Shown: positions 1 to 8,152 of the stretch, piece by piece
How the letters are laid out: every line of letters starts with the position of its first letter
Position numbering within the stretch: the first letter of the stretch is position 1
Origin: Sutcliffiella cohnii
GTDB taxonomy: Bacteria; Bacillota; Bacilli; Bacillales; Bacillaceae_I
Length of the DNA: 64,000 bases
NCBI RefSeq assembly: GCF_002250055.1
Contig: NZ_CP018866.1
Span: 3,402,501-3,466,500 of the forward strand
Direction of reading: 5' to 3'
Translations under genes and position numbers: made by a program
The notes under the pieces: model-generated
Told to the model about the DNA's origin: nothing
The model's database searches: none
The model's input: only the letters and a program-made list of their open reading frames with translations

Positions 1-2
1 TC

Positions 3-248
3 GGAAGAGGAGTTTGTGGTACGGCTGCATCTACAAAAGAGACACAATTAGTAGAGGATGTTCATCAATTCCCTGGCCACATTGCTTGTGACGCTGCTAG
101 TCAGTCTGAAATAGTAGTACCTATGGTAAAAAACGGAAAAGTAATCGGAGTATTAGACATTGATAGTCCAATTAAAGGCAGATTTGATAAAGTAGATCAG
201 CTGTATTTAGAAAAATTTGTAGAAGTAATTCTTGCAGAAATTAAATAA
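3..248 (+). CDS. ytsP: Free methionine-R-sulfoxide reductase, GAF type (3' part only)
   Basis: The window opens inside this gene; 81 codons and the stop remain. The fragment is the C-terminal half of a small GAF-domain protein. It carries GVCGTAA near its start and HIACDAAS further on, which match two of the conserved active-site cysteine segments of free methionine-R-sulfoxide reductase (the enzyme that reduces free methionine-(R)-sulfoxide in the cytoplasm). It ends in the usual GAF strand VIGVLDIDSP and a closing helix. In B. subtilis ytsP is next to the diguanylate cyclase gene dgcP; here an inverted methionine gamma-lyase gene lies between them. The 5' end and its signals are outside the window. 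Confidence 0.88.
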   Translation, partial: GRGVCGTAASTKETQLVEDVHQFPGHIACDAASQSEIVVPMVKNGKVIGVLDIDSPIKGRFDKVDQLYLEKFVEVILAEIK

Positions 249-254
249 GAATTT

Positions 255-277
255 GGCGCCTTTGTATAAAAGGCGCC
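255..277. terminator. Bidirectional hairpin between ytsP and megL
   Basis: A perfect 9-bp stem (GGCGCCTTT / AAAGGCGCC) with a 5-base loop sits between two converging genes. The T tract is weak on both sides, so termination efficiency is uncertain. Confidence 0.7.
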
Positions 278-284
278 GTTCTCG

Positions 285-1466
285 TTATATTTGATTTAAT
301 GCTTGATTTAAGTCATTCCATATATCTTCCCAAGATTCTAAACCAACAGATAATCGAATTAAATTATCGGTTATACCCATTTGCTCTCGACTCTCTTTTG
401 GTACAACTGCATGAGTCATTGTCGCTGGGTGCTGTATTAACGTTTCCGCATCGCCTAAACTAACTGCTATTTTTATTAATTGTAACTCGTTTAGTAATTT
501 TTGAGCTTCCTCTTTATTACCTTTAATTTTAAATGAAATGAGTCCACCACCCCTTCTCATTTGCTTTTTCATCACATCAAAAGCAGGGCTTTCTTCATCT
601 CCTGGGTAATAAATTGATTCTATTTTTGAATGCTTCTTTAATTCGTCCACTATTTTTTCAGCATTATCACAATGGCGATCCATTCGAACAGGTAATGTTT
701 TTAATCCTCTAATTAAGAGCCACGCATCAAACGGTGACAACACACCACCAATATCTTTTAAAGTTGTCATAGCTATATTTTTAATTGTGTCTGCTTTTCC
801 AACGATTAAACCAGCAATAACATCTCCATGTCCTCCAATATATTTTGTCGCACTATGAACGACAATATCACAACCAAAGTCGATAGGATTTTGAAGATAC
901 GGTGAGCTAAACGTATTATCAACAACGACAGGTATATTTCTTTCTTTCGCAATTTCAACAACTAGTTGCAAATCAATTAGCAACATCGTAGGATTTATCG
1001 GGGTTTCCACATATATACAAGCTGTTTCCGGTTTAATTGCCTCTTCTATTTGTTCCCTGGTTTGCATCATGGAAAAACTATGAGATATTCCATACTTTTC
1101 TTGCATCATTTGCAATAAACCAAAAGTACAACCGTAAACCCCTTGTGAGCATAAAATGTGATCATTACTTTTTGTTAAACTAATTAAGACTGCAGACACA
1201 GCCGCCATTCCTGAACCGAATGCAAGACCAGCCTCTGCATTTTCTAAAGAAGCAATTCTGTCTTCTAACATTTTTACGGTAGGATTACCTAGTCTTGTAT
1301 AAATATATCCATCCTCTTCTCCTCGAAATCGACGTTCCCCTTGTTCTGCCGTTTCAAATGAAAAAGTTGATGTTTGATAAATAGGCGGTACTAAACTTCC
1401 ATGAAAATCTTTACTACTATATCCGTCATGAATTATTTTCGTTTCAAACTTTTGCTCTTTTTTCAT
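285..1466 (-). CDS. megL: Methionine gamma-lyase, Cys/Met metabolism PLP family
   Basis: This is a 393-residue fold-type I PLP enzyme of the cystathionine gamma-synthase/gamma-lyase family, full length. The PLP lysine is in HSATKYIGGHGD (Lys208). YGCTFG (Cys113) corresponds to the active-site cysteine segment typical of methionine gamma-lyases, so breakdown of methionine to methanethiol, 2-oxobutyrate and ammonia is the best guess; O-acetylhomoserine sulfhydrylase or cystathionine gamma-lyase activity cannot be excluded. The start has a strong ribosome-binding site (TAGGAGGG) 6-7 bases upstream. It is a single-gene unit: a terminator closes dgcP upstream, and a cre site lies just before its promoter region, suggesting CcpA control. 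Confidence 0.8.
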   Translation of the reverse strand: MKKEQKFETKIIHDGYSSKDFHGSLVPPIYQTSTFSFETAEQGERRFRGEEDGYIYTRLGNPTVKMLEDRIASLENAEAGLAFGSGMAAVSAVLISLTKSNDHILCSQGVYGCTFGLLQMMQEKYGISHSFSMMQTREQIEEAIKPETACIYVETPINPTMLLIDLQLVVEIAKERNIPVVVDNTFSSPYLQNPIDFGCDIVVHSATKYIGGHGDVIAGLIVGKADTIKNIAMTTLKDIGGVLSPFDAWLLIRGLKTLPVRMDRHCDNAEKIVDELKKHSKIESIYYPGDEESPAFDVMKKQMRRGGGLISFKIKGNKEEAQKLLNELQLIKIAVSLGDAETLIQHPATMTHAVVPKESREQMGITDNLIRLSVGLESWEDIWNDLNQALNQI

Positions 1467-1491
1467 ATATAACCCTCCTATCCCCTCTCTT

Positions 1492-1532
1492 TATAGCATA
1501 TTCCATTTGAATCAATAATGAAAGCGTTTTCT
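1492..1532 (-). promoter_or_regulatory. cre site and promoter region of megL
   Basis: TGAAAGCGTTTTCT at 1519-1532 is a near-consensus catabolite-response element (TGWAANCGNTNWCA). On the minus strand it lies just upstream of an extended -10-like TGCTATAAA (TATAAA at 1492-1497) preceding megL. The ccpA gene itself is in this window. Inference: glucose repression of methionine catabolism. Confidence 0.65.
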
Positions 1533-1548
1533 TTTATGAAATAAATAA

Positions 1549-1583
1549 GAGCTGTAAAACTTTTGTAGGAAGTTTTACTGCTC
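1549..1583 (-). terminator. Terminator of dgcP
   Basis: On the minus strand GAGCAGTAAAACTT pairs with AAGTTTTACAGCTC (one mismatch, 7-base loop), followed by TTATTTATTT. It separates dgcP from the downstream megL promoter. Confidence 0.7.
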
Positions 1584-1607
1584 AAAATTTATTTTTGTTT
1601 CTATTAC

Positions 1608-3359
1608 TCAACCGGCAGATACTTTGTTTTTACCTTGCCCCTTCGCCTTGTATAAAGCTGTATCGGCTCGTAAAAATAATTCCTTCGCACTGTCGTTCTT
1701 TTCTTTTTGCCAGAACGACACACCACATGATACGGTTACAGACGGTGATGTATGCTCACTAACTCGTTTTTTAATACGGTCTGCAATTTGTAAACCTAGC
1801 GATAAATCTATTTTTGGTAAATAAATAGCTAGTTCTTCTCCTCCCCACCTTGCTCCAATATCCGTATCTCTTAAATTATCTTTTATAACAGAACCTACTT
1901 GAATTAATATTTCGTCCCCAATTTGGTGACCGTACTGATCATTCACTAATTTAAAATCATCAATATCTAATAAAATAAAGGTTCCGAATGAATCGTGTTT
2001 CATCGACAGCTTAATTTTATCATCTAAATATTTTCTCGAGTAAAGTTTTGTTAAGTAGTCTGTTATGACGTACTTTTCTAATTCTTCTCTTAAAATAGAA
2101 TTACTAAATGCGAGTGTTGAGTGGTGAATTAAAGATTGTAGTAATTTAAATTGATCAAACGTAAAGAAATAAGGCAATGGATGAACGACGACACACGCTC
2201 CTATCTTCCCGTTTGTTAAATCCATCGGTATTAACATACAGGAACAAAACTGAATATCATCGAATTCATCAAAAGTACGAAGATCTCCAACAAATAAAGG
2301 TTCCATCGTACGCAAAGTATACTTTCTTATATAATGTTTAAACGAACTGGACAAACTGTGTTTAAAAAAGTCTGTTGAACCTTCCAGTATTTCAATTTCT
2401 TCATTTGCTCTTTGGAAAGTACAAAAACCTACTTCCTTCGCTTGAAACGAATTAATAATATTTTCTCTCATATATGTTGTTACTTCATTTAAACGTAAAT
2501 TCGTATTTAATTGATGTGACGTTTCATTGATTAATTTTAAATCGGATATTAGTTGTCTTGATTGCTGATATAATTGGGCATTCTCAAAAGCTGTTCCAGC
2601 CGTATTTGCAAGTAATACTAAAAACTTTAATTCCTCTTTCGGAAAAATCATCGAGTCTAGGCTAATAATTTGTAATACACCGTAAACTCCTTGTTTTCCT
2701 TTTAAAGGAATATACACTAACGATCTACGTTCTGAAATAGAGTCTACTGTTTGAACTTCACCTGAAACATAAGCTTGCCATGCTGTTTCATTCGTTGTGT
2801 CCATTTCTAGATTTTTCACAGGTAAATGTTGAAGATTCTCATAATCCGATGTCAATAATAAATAGTAAGAAAAATCTTCGTATATTTCTCTTAAAGTTTT
2901 GAAAATTTCGTTTAACACTGTTTCCACTTCCATGGAGGAGTGAAAAAGTGAAGTAACTGAATATAATTGCTCGTATCTTTTTTCACTTCGAGTAGAAAAA
3001 TCGCTTGAGTTTATTTTAGTTAACAGTTTAAATAGTTCCGCTGACAACTCATGTAAAAATGAGTGAGTGAATTTCATTTTTTCATAAAAGTAAATATGAA
3101 CAGTACCTATTACTGTCTCATCTTCTCTTAAAGATAGTATAAGCTTTTCTTTCTCACTCTTAAATAATCTTTCGTTATTAAAATTCTCTTCATCCTTTAA
3201 TTTAAATGTAACTAATTGTGCATTTAATTCTTTTTGAAGTAATTTTTCTAAAAAATACAACAGTTTGTTTTCGGAAAAACTTTTCTCTACAATCAAATAG
3301 TCGTAAATTTCAGTTTTAATAGTAGACATCATCTTTTGACCAATATCCATTACATTCAC
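1608..3359 (-). CDS. dgcP: GAF-GGDEF diguanylate cyclase
   Basis: A 583-residue soluble protein with two GAF-like sensory regions (roughly residues 130-270 and 290-420) and a C-terminal GGDEF domain (about 425-580). The catalytic signature reads RWGGEEL, an active-type GGEEF variant, so it should make cyclic di-GMP from two GTP. An RDTD motif five residues before it is the product-binding inhibitory I-site (RxxD). No membrane segment or EAL domain is present. Architecture, size and neighbourhood (ytsP, rpsD) match B. subtilis DgcP (YtrP). The start is preceded by AAAAGG; the transcript ends at the hairpin at 1549-1583. Confidence 0.9.
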   Translation of the reverse strand: MNVMDIGQKMMSTIKTEIYDYLIVEKSFSENKLLYFLEKLLQKELNAQLVTFKLKDEENFNNERLFKSEKEKLILSLREDETVIGTVHIYFYEKMKFTHSFLHELSAELFKLLTKINSSDFSTRSEKRYEQLYSVTSLFHSSMEVETVLNEIFKTLREIYEDFSYYLLLTSDYENLQHLPVKNLEMDTTNETAWQAYVSGEVQTVDSISERRSLVYIPLKGKQGVYGVLQIISLDSMIFPKEELKFLVLLANTAGTAFENAQLYQQSRQLISDLKLINETSHQLNTNLRLNEVTTYMRENIINSFQAKEVGFCTFQRANEEIEILEGSTDFFKHSLSSSFKHYIRKYTLRTMEPLFVGDLRTFDEFDDIQFCSCMLIPMDLTNGKIGACVVVHPLPYFFTFDQFKLLQSLIHHSTLAFSNSILREELEKYVITDYLTKLYSRKYLDDKIKLSMKHDSFGTFILLDIDDFKLVNDQYGHQIGDEILIQVGSVIKDNLRDTDIGARWGGEELAIYLPKIDLSLGLQIADRIKKRVSEHTSPSVTVSCGVSFWQKEKNDSAKELFLRADTALYKAKGQGKNKVSAG

Positions 3360-3414
3360 CTTTTAGTAGTTTATGCCTATATTATAAACTTTCTTGTTAA
3401 ATTTTACTATATAT

Positions 3415-4023
3415 CTATGAAAATAGTACTGTGACATCATTATTGAAAATAACTAACCATAAATCTTCCGTAATCGATAAACGTTTTATAGATAGTGGTT
3501 GTTCTTGAAAGTTTTTCTGAAAAAGAAGTTCTCCGTCTTTCATTATTTTCATTAAATAGTAGCTTTCCGTTTCTTCCACTACCATTTCATAATTTTGTTC
3601 CTTTTGCTCGGGTACATTTTTAGAGTTTGTAACGATTTCTAGTTCTTCCGTAAACAATGTCCAGTCGTCATCCATTCCTAACCAAACCCCTTCCGATTCA
3701 TCTGCTAATAGACGAGTTGGATTTTCTTGTAATTCTATCGCATTTATAGTAGAAAATTGGAAATTGTTTTCGATTTTTATTTCATAAGAAATGAGAACAG
3801 GTTTGTTTTCAGCTTCTCTTACCATTGATATGATTGGATTAGCATGATTTTCATCCTTTTCTTGAAGGACCTCTACTAAAAAAGGGATGTCTGTAGCATT
3901 ATCCTCGGTTGGAGATGCTTGCTGAAACATACTAAATTGAACAGTAAATAAATATATAGTAAAGGAAATTACAACGGCTAATATTCCAAACCGCACCATT
4001 CTTTCTTTTCTAGATTCTTTCAT
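3415..4023 (-). CDS. Hypothetical membrane-anchored protein
   Basis: I do not recognise this protein. From the ATG at 4023 it has 202 residues; a GTG three codons earlier is in frame, but AGGTGG is placed 5 bases before the ATG and overlaps the GTG. A short basic N-terminus is followed by one hydrophobic helix (about residues 10-30) and an acidic, soluble, presumably extracellular domain with alternating strands and no cysteines. This layout suggests a type II membrane protein. It is divergent from rpsD and sits upstream of dgcP on the same strand with a 55-base gap, so the two could be co-transcribed. Function unknown. Confidence 0.6.
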   Translation of the reverse strand: MKESRKERMVRFGILAVVISFTIYLFTVQFSMFQQASPTEDNATDIPFLVEVLQEKDENHANPIISMVREAENKPVLISYEIKIENNFQFSTINAIELQENPTRLLADESEGVWLGMDDDWTLFTEELEIVTNSKNVPEQKEQNYEMVVEETESYYLMKIMKDGELLFQKNFQEQPLSIKRLSITEDLWLVIFNNDVTVLFS

Positions 4024-4104
4024 AATAACCACCTATTATTTTTTATTATTAATTTATTTTATCAATTTCTAGTAGAATTACAAACCTTTGTTTTTCACTT
4101 CAAC

Positions 4105-4133
4105 TTGACATTACTATAAAAATTTTATACAAT
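4105..4133 (+). promoter_or_regulatory. Sigma-A promoter of rpsD
   Basis: TTGACA (4105-4110), 17 bases, TACAAT (4128-4133). A strong match, as expected for a ribosomal protein gene; transcription should start near 4140. Confidence 0.8.
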
Positions 4134-4138
4134 AGCCT

Positions 4139-4311
4139 TTGTGTAAAATATAGCAGCCTATTGTGGAGACTATGTAGTTTCATTATGTTCCTCGAGCGCA
4201 ACTCGAAGGTGTATCGTGTAACTCTTTGCTGCAGAGCGAGGATACATGAAAATATAATGACTAGGTAGAGATATTCACAACGGTTATTATTTTACCAAAA
4301 TAATAACATAA
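4139..4311 (+). ncRNA. rpsD mRNA leader, probable S4 autoregulatory structure
   Basis: About 170 bases of untranslated leader separate the promoter from the rpsD ribosome-binding site. It contains the hairpin TCGAG-CGCAA-CTCGA near 4190-4205 and a longer pairing closed by TGTATC and GATACA (about 4210-4246), with compensated helices inside. In B. subtilis the S4 protein binds its own mRNA leader and represses translation; position, length and pairing here fit that arrangement, but I could not align it to a covariance model. Confidence 0.6.
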
Positions 4312-4326
4312 AAGGAGGAGTCATTC

Positions 4327-4929
4327 ATGGCTCGTTATACAGGTCCAAGTTGGAAACTGTCTCGCCGTTTAGGCATTTCATTAAGTGGTACAGGTAAAGA
4401 ATTAGAAAAGCGTCCTTATGCACCAGGACAGCACGGTCCAAACCAACGTAAAAAGCTTTCTGAGTATGGTTTACAATTACAAGAAAAGCAAAAATTACGT
4501 CATATGTACGGTGTAAATGAGCGTCAATTCCGTCGCACATTTGATATCGCAGGTAAAATGCCTGGTATTCATGGTGAGAACTTCATGTTCTTATTAGAGT
4601 CTCGTTTAGACAGCCTTGTTTACCGTTTAGGACTTGCTCGTACTCGTCGTCAAGCACGTCAATTAGTTAACCATGGTCACATCGAAGTAGATGGCGCTCG
4701 TGTAGATATCCCATCTTACCGCGTAAAACCAGGTCAAACTATTTCTGTTCGCGAAAAATCTCGCAACCTAGATATCATTAAAGAAGCAATCGAAGTAAAC
4801 AACTTCGTACCAGACTTCGTAACTTTTGACGCTGAAAAATTAGAAGGTACGTTCACTCGATTACCTGAGCGTTCTGAGTTATCTGCTGAAATTAACGAAG
4901 CGTTTATCGTTGAGTACTACTCTCGTTAA
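4327..4929 (+). CDS. rpsD: 30S ribosomal protein S4
   Basis: A 200-residue primary 16S rRNA-binding protein of the small subunit. The N-terminus [17 protein letters not shown] and the central S4 domain (about residues 90-155, with [10 protein letters not shown] and RQLVNHGHI) are textbook. It lacks the N-terminal zinc-finger cysteines, as in the zinc-independent B. subtilis form. Ribosome-binding site AAAGGAGGAG lies 6 bases upstream. It is monocistronic, with a strong promoter, a structured leader and a strong terminator. Excess S4 probably represses its own translation through the leader. Confidence 0.98.
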   Translation: MARYTGPSWKLSRRLGISLSGTGKELEKRPYAPGQHGPNQRKKLSEYGLQLQEKQKLRHMYGVNERQFRRTFDIAGKMPGIHGENFMFLLESRLDSLVYRLGLARTRRQARQLVNHGHIEVDGARVDIPSYRVKPGQTISVREKSRNLDIIKEAIEVNNFVPDFVTFDAEKLEGTFTRLPERSELSAEINEAFIVEYYSR

Positions 4930-4960
4930 TAGTAGATTCTCGCATTATAATGCAAATAAA

Positions 4961-5001
4961 ACCCTTGAAATGTTGTTTTATCAACGTTTCAGGGGTTTTT
5001 T
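4961..5001 (+). terminator. Terminator of rpsD
   Basis: ACCCTTGAAATGTTG pairs with CAACGTTTCAGGGGT (two G-U pairs), followed by a T run at 4995-5001. Confidence 0.9.
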
Positions 5002-5042
5002 CATTATAGTATTCTAGTCACAATCCAGAAGTTTCCTCATTA

Positions 5043-6245
5043 TCAAAAACCATTCTCCCTATACGCAGTAGGAGAATAACCCGTTGCTTTTTTAAAAACT
5101 CTTCCAAAGTAAGAGGGGTCCCTATACCCAACAATCCATGCAATTTCATCAACGGGCAGGTTTTCTGTTTTTAATAAATGTATCGCTTGGTTAATTCTAA
5201 GGTTTTGTTGATATTCTGTAATAGTCACGCCCGTTTCTTTTTTAAATTTTCTTGATAAATTTCCTGGATGCGTGTGAAATATTGTAGCTAATTCGTTTTT
5301 ATCAATTTGCTGATCATAATAGCTCATTAAGTGCTCGATTACCTTTTGTATCATCTGGGAATAATGTTGTAGAGAATTTGACTTTACTAAATCACTGTAT
5401 TCTCCAATCATATCATCCTGAATTCGGCGTAAAGCTGCGACATTTTCGCCATTCTCAATCCTATAGGAAAATCTTTCAGAGATACGATGAATTAAAATCG
5501 CCGGGACATTACTGTTTCCTGCAGCGATACGCAATAATGTATTTAAAACGATAGTTAAATTTTTTAGTCGGCGGAGGGGCTGGTTGGGAAACCGCTCGGA
5601 AAAAGAGAATAGCGTATTACCTGAATTAATCAGTTTTAAAGCCTCTTCTTTATTCCCCTTTTCAACTGCATGCATAAAATCATTTTCAATACGGTACCTC
5701 TCTTGTATCAGATTAGCCTTATCGCCCACTTTGGCATCCCTATCTTTGCTTTCTCCATTTTCATTTGAATAAATCACTACAGGGATTATTTCCGCTCCCA
5801 TTATCGAGTTAAATTGCTGAAGCACTGCCTCGAAACTGCTTATTTGCTCAGTGGTGACAACGTTTACCTTTTCAATCAAACTTCTCAATTCAGCGCTTTC
5901 TTGAATGGTGAGATTGTATTGCAGTACTAAACTGTACATATCCGGAATTACTTCAAAATAAGGGCCAATGATGATACCGTTAACTTTTCCCTCTTCCAAA
6001 AAAGAATAACCTAAATAGCATAGCCCCCAAGGGTTAATATAGGTATAAACTTGATTTATTTGTTTTAGTTTATGAAAGAACTCCAGGACATCCTTTTGCT
6101 TAGCGCCTGGCATGGAATCAGGTATGGAGAATTTTTCATCGTGAAAGATCACATCTCCGTTCATATCTACTACATATGTATTTAATTGCGTAAGATGTGA
6201 AACCTTTATTGCGGTAGATACAATAGTTGAGTACACCTTTATCAT
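5043..6245 (-). CDS. AraC/XylS-family transcriptional regulator
   Basis: A 400-residue one-component regulator. The C-terminal ~100 residues form the double helix-turn-helix DNA-binding domain, with GVTITEYQQNLRINQAIHLL and the family signature VDEIAWIVGYRDPSYFGRVF followed by KKATGYSPTAYR. The first ~160 residues are a sensory domain that I cannot assign to a named ligand, joined by a helical linker (about 170-290). No membrane segments. It is divergent from the PTS permease and GH3 genes with about 240 bases between them, so it most likely senses their substrate and controls them. The cassette is absent from the B. subtilis rpsD-tyrS interval. Confidence 0.85.
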   Translation of the reverse strand: MIKVYSTIVSTAIKVSHLTQLNTYVVDMNGDVIFHDEKFSIPDSMPGAKQKDVLEFFHKLKQINQVYTYINPWGLCYLGYSFLEEGKVNGIIIGPYFEVIPDMYSLVLQYNLTIQESAELRSLIEKVNVVTTEQISSFEAVLQQFNSIMGAEIIPVVIYSNENGESKDRDAKVGDKANLIQERYRIENDFMHAVEKGNKEEALKLINSGNTLFSFSERFPNQPLRRLKNLTIVLNTLLRIAAGNSNVPAILIHRISERFSYRIENGENVAALRRIQDDMIGEYSDLVKSNSLQHYSQMIQKVIEHLMSYYDQQIDKNELATIFHTHPGNLSRKFKKETGVTITEYQQNLRINQAIHLLKTENLPVDEIAWIVGYRDPSYFGRVFKKATGYSPTAYRENGF

Positions 6246-6402
6246 CTCCTACCTTAATGCGAAATTTGTCAAATGTGTGATTTTTATCCGATTAACGCTA
6301 ATTTTATCCTATGTGAAAACAAAAACTCAAGATAATATAGAGATATATTCAAAATAAAATTCTATTCATGTAGGTGTATTTTAAAAAAATAATATTTAAA
6401 TT

Positions 6403-6445
6403 TGTAAACGCATTAATTGAGTTTAGAAAATAGCATGAATAAAAC
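6403..6445 (+). promoter_or_regulatory. cre-like site and promoter upstream of PTS permease
   Basis: TGTAAACGCATTAA (6403-6416) fits the relaxed cre consensus (WTGNAANCGNWNNCW) with one mismatch. It abuts a -35-like TTGAGT (6417-6422) and, 17 bases on, TAAAAC (6440-6445). Carbon catabolite repression of the permease-glycosidase pair is likely. An AraC operator could not be picked out by eye. Confidence 0.5.
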
Positions 6446-6484
6446 TTTGCTTCTCCATTCAAGTAAAAAGAAAGGAACATTACA

Positions 6485-8047
6485 ATGAGTCAGCATAATG
6501 TCGCAAAAAAAGAGTCGAAGATATCTAAAATTCTCGAAGTGATTTCTGGAAGCTTTGCCCCAATTATTGGTGTACTTGCTGGTGCAGGTCTGTTAAAAGC
6601 AGCCTTATCAGTCTTAAGTCAAATTGGCTGGCTTTCAAATGAAAGCGGTACCTATATTGTCTTGTCTGCTGCCGGAAACTCTATATTTTATTTCCTTCCC
6701 GTCTTTCTTGGTATTACGATTGCAATAAAACTAGGAGGAAATGGTTATGTCGGTGGAGCGATTGGAGCAGCTCTTTTAACTCCCCAGATAGTAAACCTTG
6801 TTGACACGGGTGTTGAATCCATCAGCTTTTTAGGTCTATCTGTTAATTTGGCAGACTATTCATCAACCGTATTTCCTATATTTATTGCAATGTTTGTTTA
6901 TGCAGGATTAGAGAAATGCCTAAAAAGAATCATCTATAAAGATATCCAAATGTTTATTAATCCGCTTATATCTTTAGCTATCCTGGTGCCATTAACGATG
7001 CTTTTCTTTGGGCCTTTTGGTAATTTAGTCGGAGAAGGCCTTGGTGCCATTATAACTTTTCTTAGTGATAAAAGTGGACTATTGGCAGGAGCGGTTCTCG
7101 GCGGTTCATGGACATTTCTTACTATTGCAGGATTGCACTGGACAATCATTCCACTTGCGATTGCTAACCTAGCAAATGGTCCTGACCCAATTATCGGCAT
7201 GGCAGCACCAGCTGTATTTGCTCAAATCGCAGTTGCAATCGCTATATTTTTCAAAACGAGAGACAATAAACTGAAGTCACTTGCTGCAAGCGGGATCCTG
7301 CCAGGTGCACTGGCTGGTACAACCGAAGCAATTTACTACGGAATTCTCTTGCGTTACAGAAAAACGATCGTTTATGTTGTTGTGGCCGGGGCAATTGGAG
7401 GAGCAATCAATGGATCATTTGGTGTCGTGATGAATGATTTTGTTCTTCCAAGTGTACTGTCCATACCTGCCTTCTCGCCTATCAGTCAGCATTTAGTCGG
7501 AGCCGGAGCAGCCTTTGTGTTAGGATTAACCTTTACACTTGTACTTGGTTTCCAAGGAAAAAAAGATGATACCTATAATATAAAGGTGATTAAGCCAGAA
7601 ACAGTTTCCAGTCCATTAAAAGGGAATGTTATCCCATTAGCTGATGTGAATGAACCGTTATTTGCTACAAATACAGTCGGAAAAGGAGCTGCAATCAAAC
7701 CGATAGAAGGGAAAGTATATGCCCCTGTGGATGGTGAAGTTACGACTCTATTCCCTACACAGCATGCACTTGGAATCACTTCGAACAATGGTGCAGAAAT
7801 TTTAATTTACGTAGGTATCGATACCGTAAAGCTAAATGGGCAATACTTCAACGTCCATATCAAGCAAGGGGATCAGGTGAAGAAAGGCGATCTATTATTA
7901 GAATTCGATAGGAAAAACATAGAAAAATCTGGGTTTGACATCACTACATCAGTCGTCATCACAAATACAGAGGAATATGCCCATATCGATGTTACAGAAG
8001 AAGCTTACGTATCATCGGAAAACAGTTTATTGAAACTAGCTTTATAA
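6485..8047 (+). CDS. PTS beta-glucoside-type IIC-IIA permease lacking IIB, with IIA active-site His replaced by Tyr
   Basis: A 520-residue membrane protein. Residues about 10-350 are a glucose/beta-glucoside-type IIC domain with many membrane helices, GLHWTIIPLAIANL and the GTTEAIYYG segment (normally GxTEPAIYG). Residues about 395-520 are a IIA-Glc-type domain (KVYAPVDGEV, FPTQHALGI, GIDTVKLNG). The ~90-residue IIB domain with its phospho-cysteine, which normally precedes IIC in this family, is missing; the protein starts directly in IIC after AAAGGAAC. In IIA the first active-site histidine is present (His427 in QHALGI), but the phosphorylated one, 15 residues later in the usual ILIHVGIDTV, is Tyr442 (codon TAC at 7808-7810). 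The phosphate relay therefore looks broken at two steps. Inference: a non-phosphorylating permease, or one with a regulatory IIA remnant, feeding the GH3 enzyme downstream. Confidence 0.85.
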   Translation: MSQHNVAKKESKISKILEVISGSFAPIIGVLAGAGLLKAALSVLSQIGWLSNESGTYIVLSAAGNSIFYFLPVFLGITIAIKLGGNGYVGGAIGAALLTPQIVNLVDTGVESISFLGLSVNLADYSSTVFPIFIAMFVYAGLEKCLKRIIYKDIQMFINPLISLAILVPLTMLFFGPFGNLVGEGLGAIITFLSDKSGLLAGAVLGGSWTFLTIAGLHWTIIPLAIANLANGPDPIIGMAAPAVFAQIAVAIAIFFKTRDNKLKSLAASGILPGALAGTTEAIYYGILLRYRKTIVYVVVAGAIGGAINGSFGVVMNDFVLPSVLSIPAFSPISQHLVGAGAAFVLGLTFTLVLGFQGKKDDTYNIKVIKPETVSSPLKGNVIPLADVNEPLFATNTVGKGAAIKPIEGKVYAPVDGEVTTLFPTQHALGITSNNGAEILIYVGIDTVKLNGQYFNVHIKQGDQVKKGDLLLEFDRKNIEKSGFDITTSVVITNTEEYAHIDVTEEAYVSSENSLLKLAL

Positions 8048-8152
8048 CATGATGTTGTAAGGGATTAGGTGAGAATGTTCTTTAAAAAATACCGCAGTAC
8101 CCTCTAACAACCTTATATTCAATTAAATAAAAATATAGGAGGAAGAACTCGC

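Noticed and set aside
6934..7200. Long minus-strand open frame inside the PTS permease gene
   Set aside because: Shadow of the permease coding frame; no ribosome-binding site, composition unlike a protein.
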